Assembly (NCBI GenBank): GCA_963794605.1 | Contig: CAWCEN010000002.1 | Location: 1,454,043 to 1,518,042, forward strand | Source of the DNA: VAXT01 sp963794605 | GTDB taxonomy: Bacteria > Actinomycetota > Thermoleophilia > Gaiellales > Gaiellaceae | DNA: 64,000 nt | Direction: 5' to 3' | In this document: positions 48,283 to 57,221 of the stretch, piece after piece | Layout: each line of letters opens with the position of its first letter | Position numbering within the stretch: the stretch's first letter is position 1 | Made by a program: the position numbers and the translations under genes | Notes under the pieces: generated by a model | The model's input: only the letters and a program-made list of their open reading frames with translations | The model's database searches: none | What the model was told of the DNA's origin: nothing

Positions 48283-51200
48283 CCGTGGTCGAGGAGACGC
48301 GCACGCCGAACGCCGAGCAGCTCGCGGCGATCGACGCGCCCGGGCTCGTCTTCGTCTCCGCCGGAGCCGGCACAGGGAAGACGACCGTCCTCGTCGAGCG
48401 CTTCGTGCGCGCGGTCTGCGACCGCGGTCTCCCAATCGACTCGGTGCTCGCGATCACGTACACCGAACGCGCGGCGGGCGAGCTGCGCGGGCGAATCCGC
48501 GCGCGGCTCGCGGAGCTCGACCGGCACGACCTCGCACGTGAGCTCGACGGTGCCTGGATCTCCACGATCCACGGGTTCTGCCACCGACTGCTGAAGGCGC
48601 ACCCTTTCGAGGCGGCGGTCGACCCCACCTTCCGCGTGCTCGACGAGAACCAGTCCCGCGTGCTCGCGGGCGAGGCGTTCGACCTCGCGCTCGAGGAGTT
48701 CTGCGCCTCGCAGGATCCGGAGCGGATCCGCCTGCTGGCCACGTACGGCGCGCGTGGCCTCCGCCGCATGCTGACACGCGTTTACGAGACGCTTCGCTCG
48801 GCCGGGCGGGAGCTCGTGCTCGAGGTGACCGAGCGGCCTGGGCTCGACGCTCGGATCGAGGAGCTGCGCGTGGCGGCGCGTGCGGCGCTCGACGAAACGG
48901 CCGGAATGGACAAGGCCGACAAAGCCCGTGCGAGCGTCGCTCGCGTGCTGGAGCTGCTCGAGCGACCACCGGCTTCCGAACGCCTACTCGACCTGTCGGA
49001 TGTCTCGGCGCGAGGCGGCCCCCGCGAGCTGTTCGCGGGCTACGAGGAGGCCCGCGCCGCCGTCGAGCAGGCCGCGCTCGATGAGCTCGCAGCGCGCGAC
49101 CGGTCGCTGCTCGAGGAGCTGCTCCGGCGCTTCGCCGACGCGTACGCCGCGGCGAAGGCGTCCGAGTCGGCCCTCGACTTCGAGGATCTCCAGCTGACCG
49201 CGCGCGACCTGCTTCGCAACGAGCCGGCGATCCGCGAGCGCGAGAGCTGGCGCTTCCGCTCGGTGCTCGTCGACGAGTTCCAGGACACGAATCGCCTCCA
49301 GTGCGAGCTGATCGACCTTCTTGCCACGGAGGACCTGTTCTTCGTCGGTGACGAGTTCCAGTCGATCTATCGCTTCCGCCACGCAGATGTCGAGGTCTTC
49401 CGCGAGCGGCGCGAGGCCTCCGGCGGCGTGCTGGCGCTGACGGAGAACTACCGCTCGCGTCCCGAAGTGCTCGAGGTGATCAACCATCTCTTCTCGTCGG
49501 ACTTCGGCGACGAGTTCCGGCCGCTCTCGGCCGCGGGCCGCTTCGAGGATCCGGCGTTCGGTGCCGCGGTCGAGCTCCTCGTGACCGACAAGGCGAGCTA
49601 CAAGGACACCGGCGTCCACTGGCGTGCGGCCGAGGCCAAGCACGTCGCGGATCGCGTGAAGGAGCTCGTCGACTCGGGTGAGGCGACTCCCGGCGAGATC
49701 GTGCTCCTCTTCGCCGCGGGCACCGATGCGCGCCTGTACGAGCAGGCGCTTCGCGAGCTCGGGTTGCCCACGTTCCGCGCGACCGGCCGCGACTACTACC
49801 ACCAGCAGCAGGTGGTCGACCTGCTCGCCTACCTGCGTCTGCTGCACAACCGCTACGACGACGAGGCGCTCGTGACGGTGCTCGCCTCACCCTTCGTCGG
49901 CGTCTCGAACAACGGCCTCCTCCACCTGCGACGCGCGGCCGAGAAGCGCCCGCTCTTCTGCGGGCTCGAGAAGTCGATACCCGAAGGTCTCTCCGAGCGA
50001 GACGCGCAACTCGTCCGCGCGTTCCGCCAGCGCTACGATCGGCTGGCGGGACTGGCCGCGCGGAGCTCGCTCGAGCGGCTCTGCGAGCGGATCATCACCG
50101 AGCACGACTACGACCTCGCCGTTCTCGTCCAGTGGGACGGCCGCCGCCGCTACGCGAACCTGCGCAAGCTCGCCCGCCTCGCGCGCTCGTACGAGGAGCT
50201 GCGCGGCCCGGACGTCGAGGGCTTCGTCCGCTTCGTCCGCGAGCTGGACACCGTCGGCGCGTCCGAGCTCGAGGCCGTCGCCGAGGAAGAGGGCACCGAC
50301 GTCATCCGGCTGCTGACAATCCATGGTGCGAAAGGGCTCGAGTTCAAGGTCGTCATCGTCGCCGACGCGGGGCGGCACGGCGCGACCCGCGACGCGGACG
50401 AGATCCTCTGCCTGCCCGACGGCCGCCTCGGCTTCCGAGTCGCAGACCCGTCGACGGGCAAGCGGCTCCCGACCTCGGACTACCAGGAGGTGAAGGAGGC
50501 GGAGAGCGAGGCCTCGGAGGCGGAGCGCCGCCGCCTCTACTACGTCGCGATGACGCGCGCGATCGATCGTCTGATCGTCTCCGGCTCGATCGACCCCGAG
50601 CGAAGCGGTGACGAGTCGACTCCGATCGGCTGGGTGCTCGGGCGGCTCGATGCTCCCGAGCTGGAGAGCGCAGGCGGGGCGCCGGTCGAGATCGACCGAG
50701 ACGGCGCTCGGCTGGTGCTCCGCGTCGACCGCTTCTCTCCCGAGACGGCTCACAACGGCTCGGTCGGGGACGAGGAGTCGCAGCTCGCGCTCTTCGCCGT
50801 CGAGGACGGGCAGGTCGCGATCGCCGAGGCGCCCCGACTGCCCGAGCTCGTACCGGTGCCCGAGCCTCCGGAGAACCGCGTCCGCCGACTCTCATACAGC
50901 GCGCTCGCGCTCTTCGAGCTCTGCTCGTATCGCTTCTACGTCGAACGCTTCGTCGGCCTGCGCGAGACGAGGCCCATGCTCGGCGACGGCGACCGCGAGC
51001 CCGGGCTGGCCGCGACCGAGATCGGCGACTCGGCGCACGTGATCCTCGAGGGGCTCGACCTGGCGGAGCCGCGACCGCCTGAGGACATGTCAGCCACCGT
51101 GCGCAGCCGTTATCCGATGGCCTCCGACGAGGAGGTCGCGCGTATCGGCGCTCTCGTCGAGGCGTACTGCGACTCGGACATCGCGAAGCGGCTCGCGGGC

Positions 51201-51635
51201 CTCCCGGGAGCGACGGTCGAGCGCTCGTTCGCGTTCGAGCACGACGGTGTTTTGATCCACGGCCGGCTGGACGTGTTCCACGAGACGGACGGGAAGGCGC
51301 TCGTCGTCGACTACAAGACGAACGTCCTCGGGGACGCGTCGCCGGCGGAGGTCGTGGAGCGTGAGTACCGGATCCAGCGCCTTGTCTACGCACTCGCGAT
51401 CCTGCGCGCGGGCGCGAGCGAGGTCGAGGTCGTCTACCAGTTCCTCGAGCGCCCGAACGACCTTGTAACACTGTCTTACAAGGCGGAAGAGGTGTCTTCC
51501 CTGGAGGTCGAGCTATCGGAGGCGATCGCGGCGATCCAGGCCGGCGAATTCAGGCCGACGCCCAGCGAGTACGCGTGCTCGACCTGTCCGGCGCTGAACC
51601 TCGTCTGCGCCGGCCCGAACCTACGTGGCGGGTAG
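48279..51635 (+). CDS. AddA-like UvrD/RecB helicase-nuclease
   Basis: 1118 aa from GTG 48279 (GTGA overlap with the AddB stop). SF1A helicase motifs: Walker A SAGAGTGKTT (27-36), motif II VDEFQDTNR, motif III FFVGDEFQSIYRFR, motif V TIHGAKGLEFKVVIV, motif VI YYVAMTRA. The C-terminal nuclease has HGRLDVF and LVVDYKT. Unusually, it also carries a cysteine before the nuclease (LFELCSYRFY) and CSTCPALNLVC at the end, a second iron-sulfur-like quartet. It is the motor subunit of the DNA end-processing complex. The endonuclease III gene overlaps its 3' end by 11 nt. Confidence 0.93.
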   Translation: MTVVEETRTPNAEQLAAIDAPGLVFVSAGAGTGKTTVLVERFVRAVCDRGLPIDSVLAITYTERAAGELRGRIRARLAELDRHDLARELDGAWISTIHGFCHRLLKAHPFEAAVDPTFRVLDENQSRVLAGEAFDLALEEFCASQDPERIRLLATYGARGLRRMLTRVYETLRSAGRELVLEVTERPGLDARIEELRVAARAALDETAGMDKADKARASVARVLELLERPPASERLLDLSDVSARGGPRELFAGYEEARAAVEQAALDELAARDRSLLEELLRRFADAYAAAKASESALDFEDLQLTARDLLRNEPAIRERESWRFRSVLVDEFQDTNRLQCELIDLLATEDLFFVGDEFQSIYRFRHADVEVFRERREASGGVLALTENYRSRPEVLEVINHLFSSDFGDEFRPLSAAGRFEDPAFGAAVELLVTDKASYKDTGVHWRAAEAKHVADRVKELVDSGEATPGEIVLLFAAGTDARLYEQALRELGLPTFRATGRDYYHQQQVVDLLAYLRLLHNRYDDEALVTVLASPFVGVSNNGLLHLRRAAEKRPLFCGLEKSIPEGLSERDAQLVRAFRQRYDRLAGLAARSSLERLCERIITEHDYDLAVLVQWDGRRRYANLRKLARLARSYEELRGPDVEGFVRFVRELDTVGASELEAVAEEEGTDVIRLLTIHGAKGLEFKVVIVADAGRHGATRDADEILCLPDGRLGFRVADPSTGKRLPTSDYQEVKEAESEASEAERRRLYYVAMTRAIDRLIVSGSIDPERSGDESTPIGWVLGRLDAPELESAGGAPVEIDRDGARLVLRVDRFSPETAHNGSVGDEESQLALFAVEDGQVAIAEAPRLPELVPVPEPPENRVRRLSYSALALFELCSYRFYVERFVGLRETRPMLGDGDREPGLAATEIGDSAHVILEGLDLAEPRPPEDMSATVRSRYPMASDEEVARIGALVEAYCDSDIAKRLAGLPGATVERSFAFEHDGVLIHGRLDVFHETDGKALVVDYKTNVLGDASPAEVVEREYRIQRLVYALAILRAGASEVEVVYQFLERPNDLVTLSYKAEEVSSLEVELSEAIAAIQAGEFRPTPSEYACSTCPALNLVCAGPNLRGG

Positions 51636-52293
51636 TTACGTAGGCGAGGCCAGGCGGCGCGTTGGGCCGAAGCGCGAGCGAATCGTGCCGATCATTCAGC
51701 GCCTCGTCGCCGCGCATCCGGACGCGACGATCGCTCTGCGCTTCCGCTCGGACATCGAGCTACTCGTCTCCGTGATGCTGTCCGCACAGACGACCGACGT
51801 GAACGTGAACCGCGTTACGCAGACGCTGTTCCGCAAGTACAGGCGTCCTGAGGACTACCTCGCCGTGCCCGTCGAGGAGCTCGAGAACGACATCCGGCCG
51901 ACCGGCTTCTTCCGCCAGAAGACGAAGTCCATCCGCGGGACGATGAAGATGCTGATCGAAGAGTTCGACGGCGAGGTGCCGCGCACCCTCGACGAGCTGA
52001 CGCGCCTGCCCGGAGTCGCTCGCAAGACCGCGAACGTCGTCGCATCCGAGCTCGGCGACACGCAGGGCATCGTCGTCGACACCCACGTGCGGCGCCTCTC
52101 CCAGCGGCTCGGCCTCACGAGGCAGGACGACCCGGTCAAGATCGAGCGCGACCTCCAGCGCCTCGTTCCCCGCGAATACTGGGGCGTCTTCCCACACCTG
52201 CTGATCTGGCACGGCCGCCGCGTTTGCGTCGCGAGGCGCCCCCTGTGCGAAGAATGCGTGTTGAGCGACCTCTGCCCCTCGAGCCGCGTCTGA
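51625..52293 (+). CDS. nth: Endonuclease III
   Basis: 222 aa. The HhH motif with catalytic Lys is LPGVARKTANVVASE, the catalytic Asp is in VVDTHVRRLSQRLG, and the 4Fe-4S loop C-x6-C-x2-C-x5-C is seen in CVARRPLCEECVLSDLC. It excises oxidised pyrimidines and nicks abasic sites. GTG 51625 overlaps the AddA-like gene, so break repair and base-excision repair are co-expressed here. Confidence 0.96.
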   Translation: MAGSYVGEARRRVGPKRERIVPIIQRLVAAHPDATIALRFRSDIELLVSVMLSAQTTDVNVNRVTQTLFRKYRRPEDYLAVPVEELENDIRPTGFFRQKTKSIRGTMKMLIEEFDGEVPRTLDELTRLPGVARKTANVVASELGDTQGIVVDTHVRRLSQRLGLTRQDDPVKIERDLQRLVPREYWGVFPHLLIWHGRRVCVARRPLCEECVLSDLCPSSRV

Positions 52294-52313
52294 CCGACGG
52301 TTAGGCTCGATGC

Positions 52314-52829
52314 GTGTGGCTCCTCCTGATCACGCCCGACGCCGAGCCACTGGTTGGTCGCTGGCGCGTCGACCATGACTTCGCAGCGCGCTTCGGCATC
52401 CCTGCTCACGTGACCGTCCGCACGCCGTTCCTGCCACCTGAGCAGTGGCGAGATCCGGCCCTGTCACTCCTTGAAAGCTTCCTTCCGATCGAGGTGACGC
52501 TTGCACGTCTCGAAAACCGTCCCGGAGGGCTGGTCATCGTTGTGGAACCGGACGATCTGCTCCGAGAGATAACTGAGGCGATCGGTGCCCGCTGGCCCGC
52601 CTTGCCTCCGCACAAGGGCAATCGTCCTGACCTTGCCTACCACGTAACAGTCGTGCGGACGGCGAACGACCGCATTCGTTCCCAAGCCTGGGAAGCCATT
52701 GCGCCACGGCTCCCGCTGAATGTGACAGGGACGGAAATGTGGGCGTCAGCCGGCTCGCCGGAGGAGGGCCTAAAGCACGCCGTGCTCGCACCGATGCGGG
52801 GTGAGCCGGCCAAACAGCCGCGCGCGTAA
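52314..52829 (+). CDS. 2'-5' RNA ligase / cyclic phosphodiesterase-like (2H) protein
   Basis: 171 aa with the two H-x-T motifs of the 2H phosphoesterase superfamily: IPAHVTVRTPF and AYHVTVVRT. The fold acts on 2',3'-cyclic or 2'-5' RNA linkages; the exact substrate is unknown. TAGGCT (52302-52307) ends 6 nt before GTG 52314, so the mRNA is leaderless. Convergent with the PAS gene after 7 nt. Confidence 0.85.
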   Translation: MWLLLITPDAEPLVGRWRVDHDFAARFGIPAHVTVRTPFLPPEQWRDPALSLLESFLPIEVTLARLENRPGGLVIVVEPDDLLREITEAIGARWPALPPHKGNRPDLAYHVTVVRTANDRIRSQAWEAIAPRLPLNVTGTEMWASAGSPEEGLKHAVLAPMRGEPAKQPRA

Positions 52830-52836
52830 CACTGAG

Positions 52837-53295
52837 TTACTTGAAGTTCTGGCGTCGGGACAAGGCGACGAGGAGGCCACCGTCCTCGTCGTACGCCGGG
52901 AAGAAGTCCGCGGTCACCGGCTGCATGAGACCGTTCCGCGTCCGCAGCTCGAGCTTCTCACCGAGTCGGCGCACGCCCCACTCGCGCGAGAGCTCCGACG
53001 GGTTCTTGCCGTCGTCCCACCCGGACAGCGCGAACGCCTCCATCACGTCCTTGCCCAGCACGTCCTTCTCCTGGTACCCGGTCAGCTCGAAGACGCCGCG
53101 CCCGACAGCGAGGATCCGCCCCTCCGCGTCGCAGACGACGAAGCCGGCGCTCGGCGCAGGGTAGTAGTCGTCCATCAACTCGAAGAGGAACCCGAAGCCG
53201 CAGTGACGGCACTGCGGCGCGTTGTCCGAGAAGCCCTCGACGCCGTCGATGTCGACTGTGCGCTGTTTGCAGTTTGGGCATATGAACCAGGGCAC
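52837..53295 (-). CDS. Zinc-ribbon plus PAS-domain protein
   Basis: 152 aa from GTG 53295. An N-terminal ribbon has CPNC (about C6, C9) and CRHCGFGF (about C29, C32). A single PAS domain follows (AGFVVCDAEGRILAVGRGVF, LTGYQEKDVLGKDVMEAFAL). No output domain is present, so it may act as a small sensory or adaptor protein. TACGAT on the minus strand ends 8 nt before the GTG. Confidence 0.82.
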   Translation of the reverse strand: MPWFICPNCKQRTVDIDGVEGFSDNAPQCRHCGFGFLFELMDDYYPAPSAGFVVCDAEGRILAVGRGVFELTGYQEKDVLGKDVMEAFALSGWDDGKNPSELSREWGVRRLGEKLELRTRNGLMQPVTADFFPAYDEDGGLLVALSRRQNFK

Positions 53296-53341
53296 TTGGT
53301 CGGATCGTAGCCCCGCCCTCTAGGCTCGCGGCCGCGCAACG

Positions 53342-53519
53342 ATGAGCGCGCTCCTCTACCTCGCCCTGCCCGCCACCCGAGTCGCCTACGTCCTGCTCGC
53401 GCTGCTCATCGGGGGCGAGTCCGCGGGCATCCCGCTGCCCGGCGAAACCGCGCTGATCAACGCTTCGATCCTCGCCTCGCAGGGCAAGCTCGGCGCCCGC
53501 TCGTGGTCGCGGTCGGCTA
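53342..53519 (+). pseudogene. 5' fragment of a DedA-family membrane protein gene
   Basis: From ATG 53342 the frame reads LLALLIGGESAGIPLPGETA and ALINASILASQGKLG, which is the DedA/SNARE-associated N-terminus with its conserved E-x-x-x-IPxPGE pattern. Near 53495 the similarity moves to the +1 frame (PLVVAVG) and then ends in the corA 3' end. About three quarters of the gene is missing. Confidence 0.75.
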
Positions 53520-54452
53520 GAGCCAGCCCTTGCGGCGGAAGTACACGACCTGTCCGATGGTCGTCGCCAGGATCAGGAACCACGACCAGGCGTACCCGTA
53601 GTGCCAGCGATACTCGGGCATGTGGATGAAGTTCTGGCCGTAGAGCCCGACGATGAAGGTCGGGACGAGGAGGATCGACGCGATCGACGTCAGCCGCTTG
53701 ACGACCTCGTTCTGGTCGAGCGAAACGCGGGCCTGCTGGTAGTCCCTGGCGGCTGAGAGCAGGTCGCGCGCGTACTCGACGCCTTCGGTCGCGCGGAGCA
53801 GCTTGTCGTAGGTCGTCGAGAACATCTGCTCGACCTCCCGGGGGAAGACCTCGCGCGTGAACAGCGTCCGGCCCTCGATGTCGACCCGGCCGTCGACGAC
53901 CTCGCGCACCGCGTCTCTGGTCGGCGCCAGGGTCTTCCGGATGTGGAGCAGATCGTGCCTGAGCTCCGCGATGCGTCGGCGTGTCTTCTCCGCCGTCCAT
54001 GCGTCGATGCCCTCTTCGAGCTCATCGATCTCGTCGTCGACCGCGTCGAGCAGGTCGATGTACCGCTCCGCGACGTCGTCGACGAGGAAGTAGGCGATCA
54101 TTCCCGGCGCCTGCTCGTGCTCGATCGCGTCGCACACGTCGCCCATGTGGCTCGGGTCGAACGGCGGCCGCTCGCCCGGCGTCTTGCGGATCGTCACGAT
54201 CCGCTCCCGGCTGAGGACGAAGTCGACTTCCTGGTAGTAGACGATGTCTTCCTCGGGCACCGCGACCGCTGCGAGCAGAAGGCCGAGCACGTAGTCGCCA
54301 TGGCTCTTGATGCTCGGCCGCACCCCACGGCCGTCGGGGTCGGCCGGCCGCATCAGCTCGGCCCAGGTGTCGGCGCGCAGCTCGTGCAGGACGTGCGCGC
54401 GCAGCTGCTCTTCGTCGGGGTCGAGCAGATCGGTCCAGGCGCTCCTCGCGAT
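53517..54452 (-). CDS. corA: CorA-family magnesium/cobalt transporter, apparent ATC start
   Basis: 311 aa if read from ATC 54452. A cytoplasmic helical domain leads to two C-terminal transmembrane helices, with the signature VGLYGQNFIHMPE (the GxN motif as YGQNF) and a basic end. The N-terminus ARSAWTDLLDPDEEQLRAHV is conserved-looking CorA sequence. An in-frame TAA (54462-54464) lies just upstream, and only CCT, CGC and TGC codons separate it from ATC. The first canonical start is ATG 54353, 33 codons inside. TAACCT (54459-54464) ends exactly 6 nt before the ATC. Confidence 0.93.
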   Translation of the reverse strand: MARSAWTDLLDPDEEQLRAHVLHELRADTWAELMRPADPDGRGVRPSIKSHGDYVLGLLLAAVAVPEEDIVYYQEVDFVLSRERIVTIRKTPGERPPFDPSHMGDVCDAIEHEQAPGMIAYFLVDDVAERYIDLLDAVDDEIDELEEGIDAWTAEKTRRRIAELRHDLLHIRKTLAPTRDAVREVVDGRVDIEGRTLFTREVFPREVEQMFSTTYDKLLRATEGVEYARDLLSAARDYQQARVSLDQNEVVKRLTSIASILLVPTFIVGLYGQNFIHMPEYRWHYGYAWSWFLILATTIGQVVYFRRKGWL

Positions 54453-54458
54453 GCAGCG

Positions 54459-54464
54459 AGGTTA
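54459..54464 (-). promoter_or_regulatory. -10 box of corA (TAACCT)
   Basis: Read on the minus strand, TAACCT ends 6 nt before ATC 54452. The identical hexamer ends 7 nt before ATG 11118 of the DUF177 gene. The predicted first transcribed base is the A of ATC. Confidence 0.6.
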
Positions 54465-54477
54465 ATGCGGGCCTCGG

Positions 54478-55446
54478 CTAGACCGCTTCTGCGTGCGGAG
54501 CCGTCAGAAAGGGCTCTGCCTCTTCGGACGAGAGCAGCCGCTCCGCGTCGAGCGCCGCCATCGCGCCGGTGCCGGCGGCTGTGACCGCCTGGCGGTACGT
54601 GTGGTCGGCGACGTCGCCGGCCGCGAACACGCCCTTGATGTTCGTCGCAGTCGAGCCGGGCCGCACCTCGAGGTAGCCGGCCTCGTCGTGGTCGAGTTGG
54701 TCGAGGAAGAGGCCCGTGTTCGGGTCGTGCCCGATGGCGACGAAGAGGCCGTCCGTCGGGATCTCCGTCTTCTCGCCGGTGTTCACGTTCTCGATCCGGA
54801 CCGCGCTGACCTTGCCGTCCTCGCCGAGCACCTCGTCGACGACGGCGTTCGTGATCCACTCGATCCTTGGGTTCCCGCGCGCGCGATCGAGCATGATCGG
54901 CGAAGCCCGGAACTCGTCGCGCCGGTGCACGACGGTGACCTTGTCGGCGAACTTCGTGAGGAAGATCGCCTCCTCCATCGCCGAGTCGCCGCCGCCGACG
55001 ACGACGACGTTCTTGCTGCGGAAGAAGGCTGCGTCGCAGACGGCGCAGTACGAGACGCCGCGGCCCTGGAGCACGCGCTCGGACTCGAGCCCGAGCTGGC
55101 GCGCGCTCGCGCCCGTGGCGACGATCACCGCACGGGCGTAGTACTCGTTGTCACCCACCTCGACCCGGAACGGCCGCTCCGAGAAGTCGACCGAGGTCAC
55201 GTCGTCGGTGATGAACTCGGCGCCGAAGCGCTCGGACTGGCGCCGGAAGTCCTGCATCATCGACGGGCCGAGGACGCCTTCCGGATAACCGGGGTAGTTC
55301 TCGACGTCGCTCGTGATCATCAGCTGCCCGCCGAAGGTGATTCCCTCGATCACGAGCGGGTTCAGATTGGCGCGCGCAGCGTAAAGGGCGGCCGTGTATC
55401 CGGCCGGCCCACCGCCGACGATGATCAGGTCACGTACGTCACTCAC
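54478..55446 (-). CDS. trxB: Thioredoxin-disulfide reductase
   Basis: 322 aa from GTG 55446, which has GGAGAG 6 nt upstream (ATG 55452 is also possible). The FAD site is DLIIVGGGPAGYTAALYAAR, the redox-active CxxC is in SYCAVCDAAFF, the NADPH site is VVVVGGGDSAMEEAIFL, and the end motif GVFAAGDVADHTYRQAVTAA is present. It reduces thioredoxin with NADPH; no thioredoxin gene is next to it. Confidence 0.96.
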   Translation of the reverse strand: MSDVRDLIIVGGGPAGYTAALYAARANLNPLVIEGITFGGQLMITSDVENYPGYPEGVLGPSMMQDFRRQSERFGAEFITDDVTSVDFSERPFRVEVGDNEYYARAVIVATGASARQLGLESERVLQGRGVSYCAVCDAAFFRSKNVVVVGGGDSAMEEAIFLTKFADKVTVVHRRDEFRASPIMLDRARGNPRIEWITNAVVDEVLGEDGKVSAVRIENVNTGEKTEIPTDGLFVAIGHDPNTGLFLDQLDHDEAGYLEVRPGSTATNIKGVFAAGDVADHTYRQAVTAAGTGAMAALDAERLLSSEEAEPFLTAPHAEAV

Positions 55447-55493
55447 AGGCATCTCTCCAAAGGTTCGGGACCCCATGGGGTCCTCCAGGTTAT

Positions 55494-56036
55494 TCAACGA
55501 ATCGGATCCCTTGAAACTTCCCTCACCGGCTCGCCGCACAAGTACAGGATTCCGTCGCGAATCTCGGCTGCCGGGTGAGGATTATGCCGTTCGTGCACGC
55601 CTGGTCGGATCAGGTGCACGACCTCGTGCTTGCACGCGACGAGAAGCTCTGCGATCAGCCGCCTGTGGCACCGCTGCCAGGGCGTTTCGGCACACATCAA
55701 GCACGCATTCGGCTGCGCGAGCGCGTCGTCGAGGGCCGCCAGCCACGCGTGCGTTCGCATTCGGGCCGCGTAGCCCGCGAATTGTCCGAGGCACGCGAAC
55801 TGCTCCTCGCCCGGTTCTTCGGTGCGCAACCCGCCGAGCTCGACGGCGTGCACGTACTCGATGTCTGCGTCAACCAGCGTCGCGGCCAGGGTCGCCTGGT
55901 TGAACTGCGGGTTGCGGCGCGACGCCGGGAAGCGTCGGACGTCGACGAGGGTCTCGACGCCGGCTTCACGGAGGCACTCGACCAGCTCGTCGGCGGGCCG
56001 GCGGCCGTGTCCGATCGTGTGGATGACCGGGGTCAC
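55494..56036 (-). CDS. DUF488 family protein
   Basis: 180 aa from GTG 56036. Typical DUF488 features: TIGHGRRPADELVECLREAG, LVDVRRFPASRRNPQFNQ, and the C-terminal LMCAETPWQRCHRRLIAELL with conserved Cys and H-R. The biochemical role is not established; an RNA- or nucleotide-related enzyme has been suggested by fold. It lies upstream of trxB on the same strand and is divergent from the release-factor-like gene. Confidence 0.9.
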   Translation of the reverse strand: MTPVIHTIGHGRRPADELVECLREAGVETLVDVRRFPASRRNPQFNQATLAATLVDADIEYVHAVELGGLRTEEPGEEQFACLGQFAGYAARMRTHAWLAALDDALAQPNACLMCAETPWQRCHRRLIAELLVACKHEVVHLIRPGVHERHNPHPAAEIRDGILYLCGEPVREVSRDPIR

Positions 56037-56074
56037 ACGCGTAGAATCGCCGCTCCACCGGGAAAGGAATCGAC

Positions 56075-57217
56075 ATGGCCGAGACTGTGAGCTGGGACGG
56101 GCTCCGCGAGCTCGCGGAGTTCCGGGCGGAGAAGGGTTGCGCGATCAGCTTCTACCTCGACCTCGACCCGAAGACCACTCCGACCGCGGGCGACGCCGCT
56201 ACACGGGTGAGCTCGCTCCTCACCGACGGGGAGCGGCATGCGGAGACGAACTACCGCGGGCTGACGCACAGCCAGCGGGTCGCCCTGAAGCAGGATTTCG
56301 CTCGGATCCGGGACTATTTCGCCAACGAGTTCCAGCGGGACGGCGCGCACGGCGCCGCAGTCTTCTCGGCCGGGATGGACAACACCTGGAGGCCGCGCGC
56401 GCTCATCGAATCCGTGCCCGACCGCGTCCGGGTCGGCCGGGAGTTCCACCTCGCGCCGCTCGTGCCGCTCGTCGGCCGTGGCGAGGGAGCGATCGTCGCC
56501 TCCGTGGGCCGCGAGCGCGGCGAGCTGTTCCGGCTCCGCTCGGGTCGGCTGGACGAGATCGTCGACCGCACCGACGACGTGCCCGGCCGTCACGACCAGG
56601 GCGGCTGGGCGCAGGCTCGCTTCCAGCGGCACATCGAGAAGCTCGTCGCCGTGCACCTGAAGGAGGTGGCCGAGGAGCTCGACCGGCGCGTTCGCCGGAT
56701 GCGCGCGCCGAAGGTGATCGTCGTCTCGTCCGAGGAGACGAGGGCGGAGTTCGATGAGCTCCTTTCGAACAGGACGAAGAGCGCAGTCGTCGGGTGGACG
56801 AGCGCCGACGCGCATGCCTCGCCACAGGAGCTGCTCCAGCTGACGAGCCCGATCCTCGACGCTGCGCGCGCAAAACACGAGACCTCGTTGATCGAGCGCT
56901 GGCGCGAGGGGGCGGGGCGCGGTGGCCGTGCGGCCTCGGGCTGGGCCGAGACGCTCGAGGCGGCCTCGGACGCACGCGTCGACGTCCTCCTCTACGAAGG
57001 GGGCGCCGAACACGAAGCGTGGCAGTGCCCAGCCTGCGGGCGGCTCTCCGTGACGGGCGGGCAGTGTCCGCTCGACGGGACCGAGACCGAGCGGCGCGAC
57101 GACGGGCTCGACCTGACGATGCACCAGACGGTCGCCCACGGCGGGACCGTTTGGGCAGTGACGGCCCATGAGGATCTCGGTCCCGTGGAAGGCGTAGGTG
57201 CGCTCTTGAGATACTGA
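56075..57217 (+). CDS. Vms1/baeRF-like peptidyl-tRNA release factor homologue
   Basis: 380 aa. An N-terminal mixed domain is followed by the eRF1-domain-2-like segment with GRHDQGGWAQARFQRHIEK, whose glycine/glutamine loop corresponds to the catalytic GGQ-type loop of the Vms1/bacterial-archaeal eRF1 family. A C-terminal domain contains a zinc-ribbon-like CPACG...CPLDG. Family members cut peptidyl-tRNA on stalled ribosomes. A GGAAAGGA Shine-Dalgarno precedes ATG 56075, and a TAGAAT box lies near 56043. Aconitase follows after 4 nt. Confidence 0.82.
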   Translation: MAETVSWDGLRELAEFRAEKGCAISFYLDLDPKTTPTAGDAATRVSSLLTDGERHAETNYRGLTHSQRVALKQDFARIRDYFANEFQRDGAHGAAVFSAGMDNTWRPRALIESVPDRVRVGREFHLAPLVPLVGRGEGAIVASVGRERGELFRLRSGRLDEIVDRTDDVPGRHDQGGWAQARFQRHIEKLVAVHLKEVAEELDRRVRRMRAPKVIVVSSEETRAEFDELLSNRTKSAVVGWTSADAHASPQELLQLTSPILDAARAKHETSLIERWREGAGRGGRAASGWAETLEAASDARVDVLLYEGGAEHEAWQCPACGRLSVTGGQCPLDGTETERRDDGLDLTMHQTVAHGGTVWAVTAHEDLGPVEGVGALLRY

Positions 57218-57221
57218 GGCC

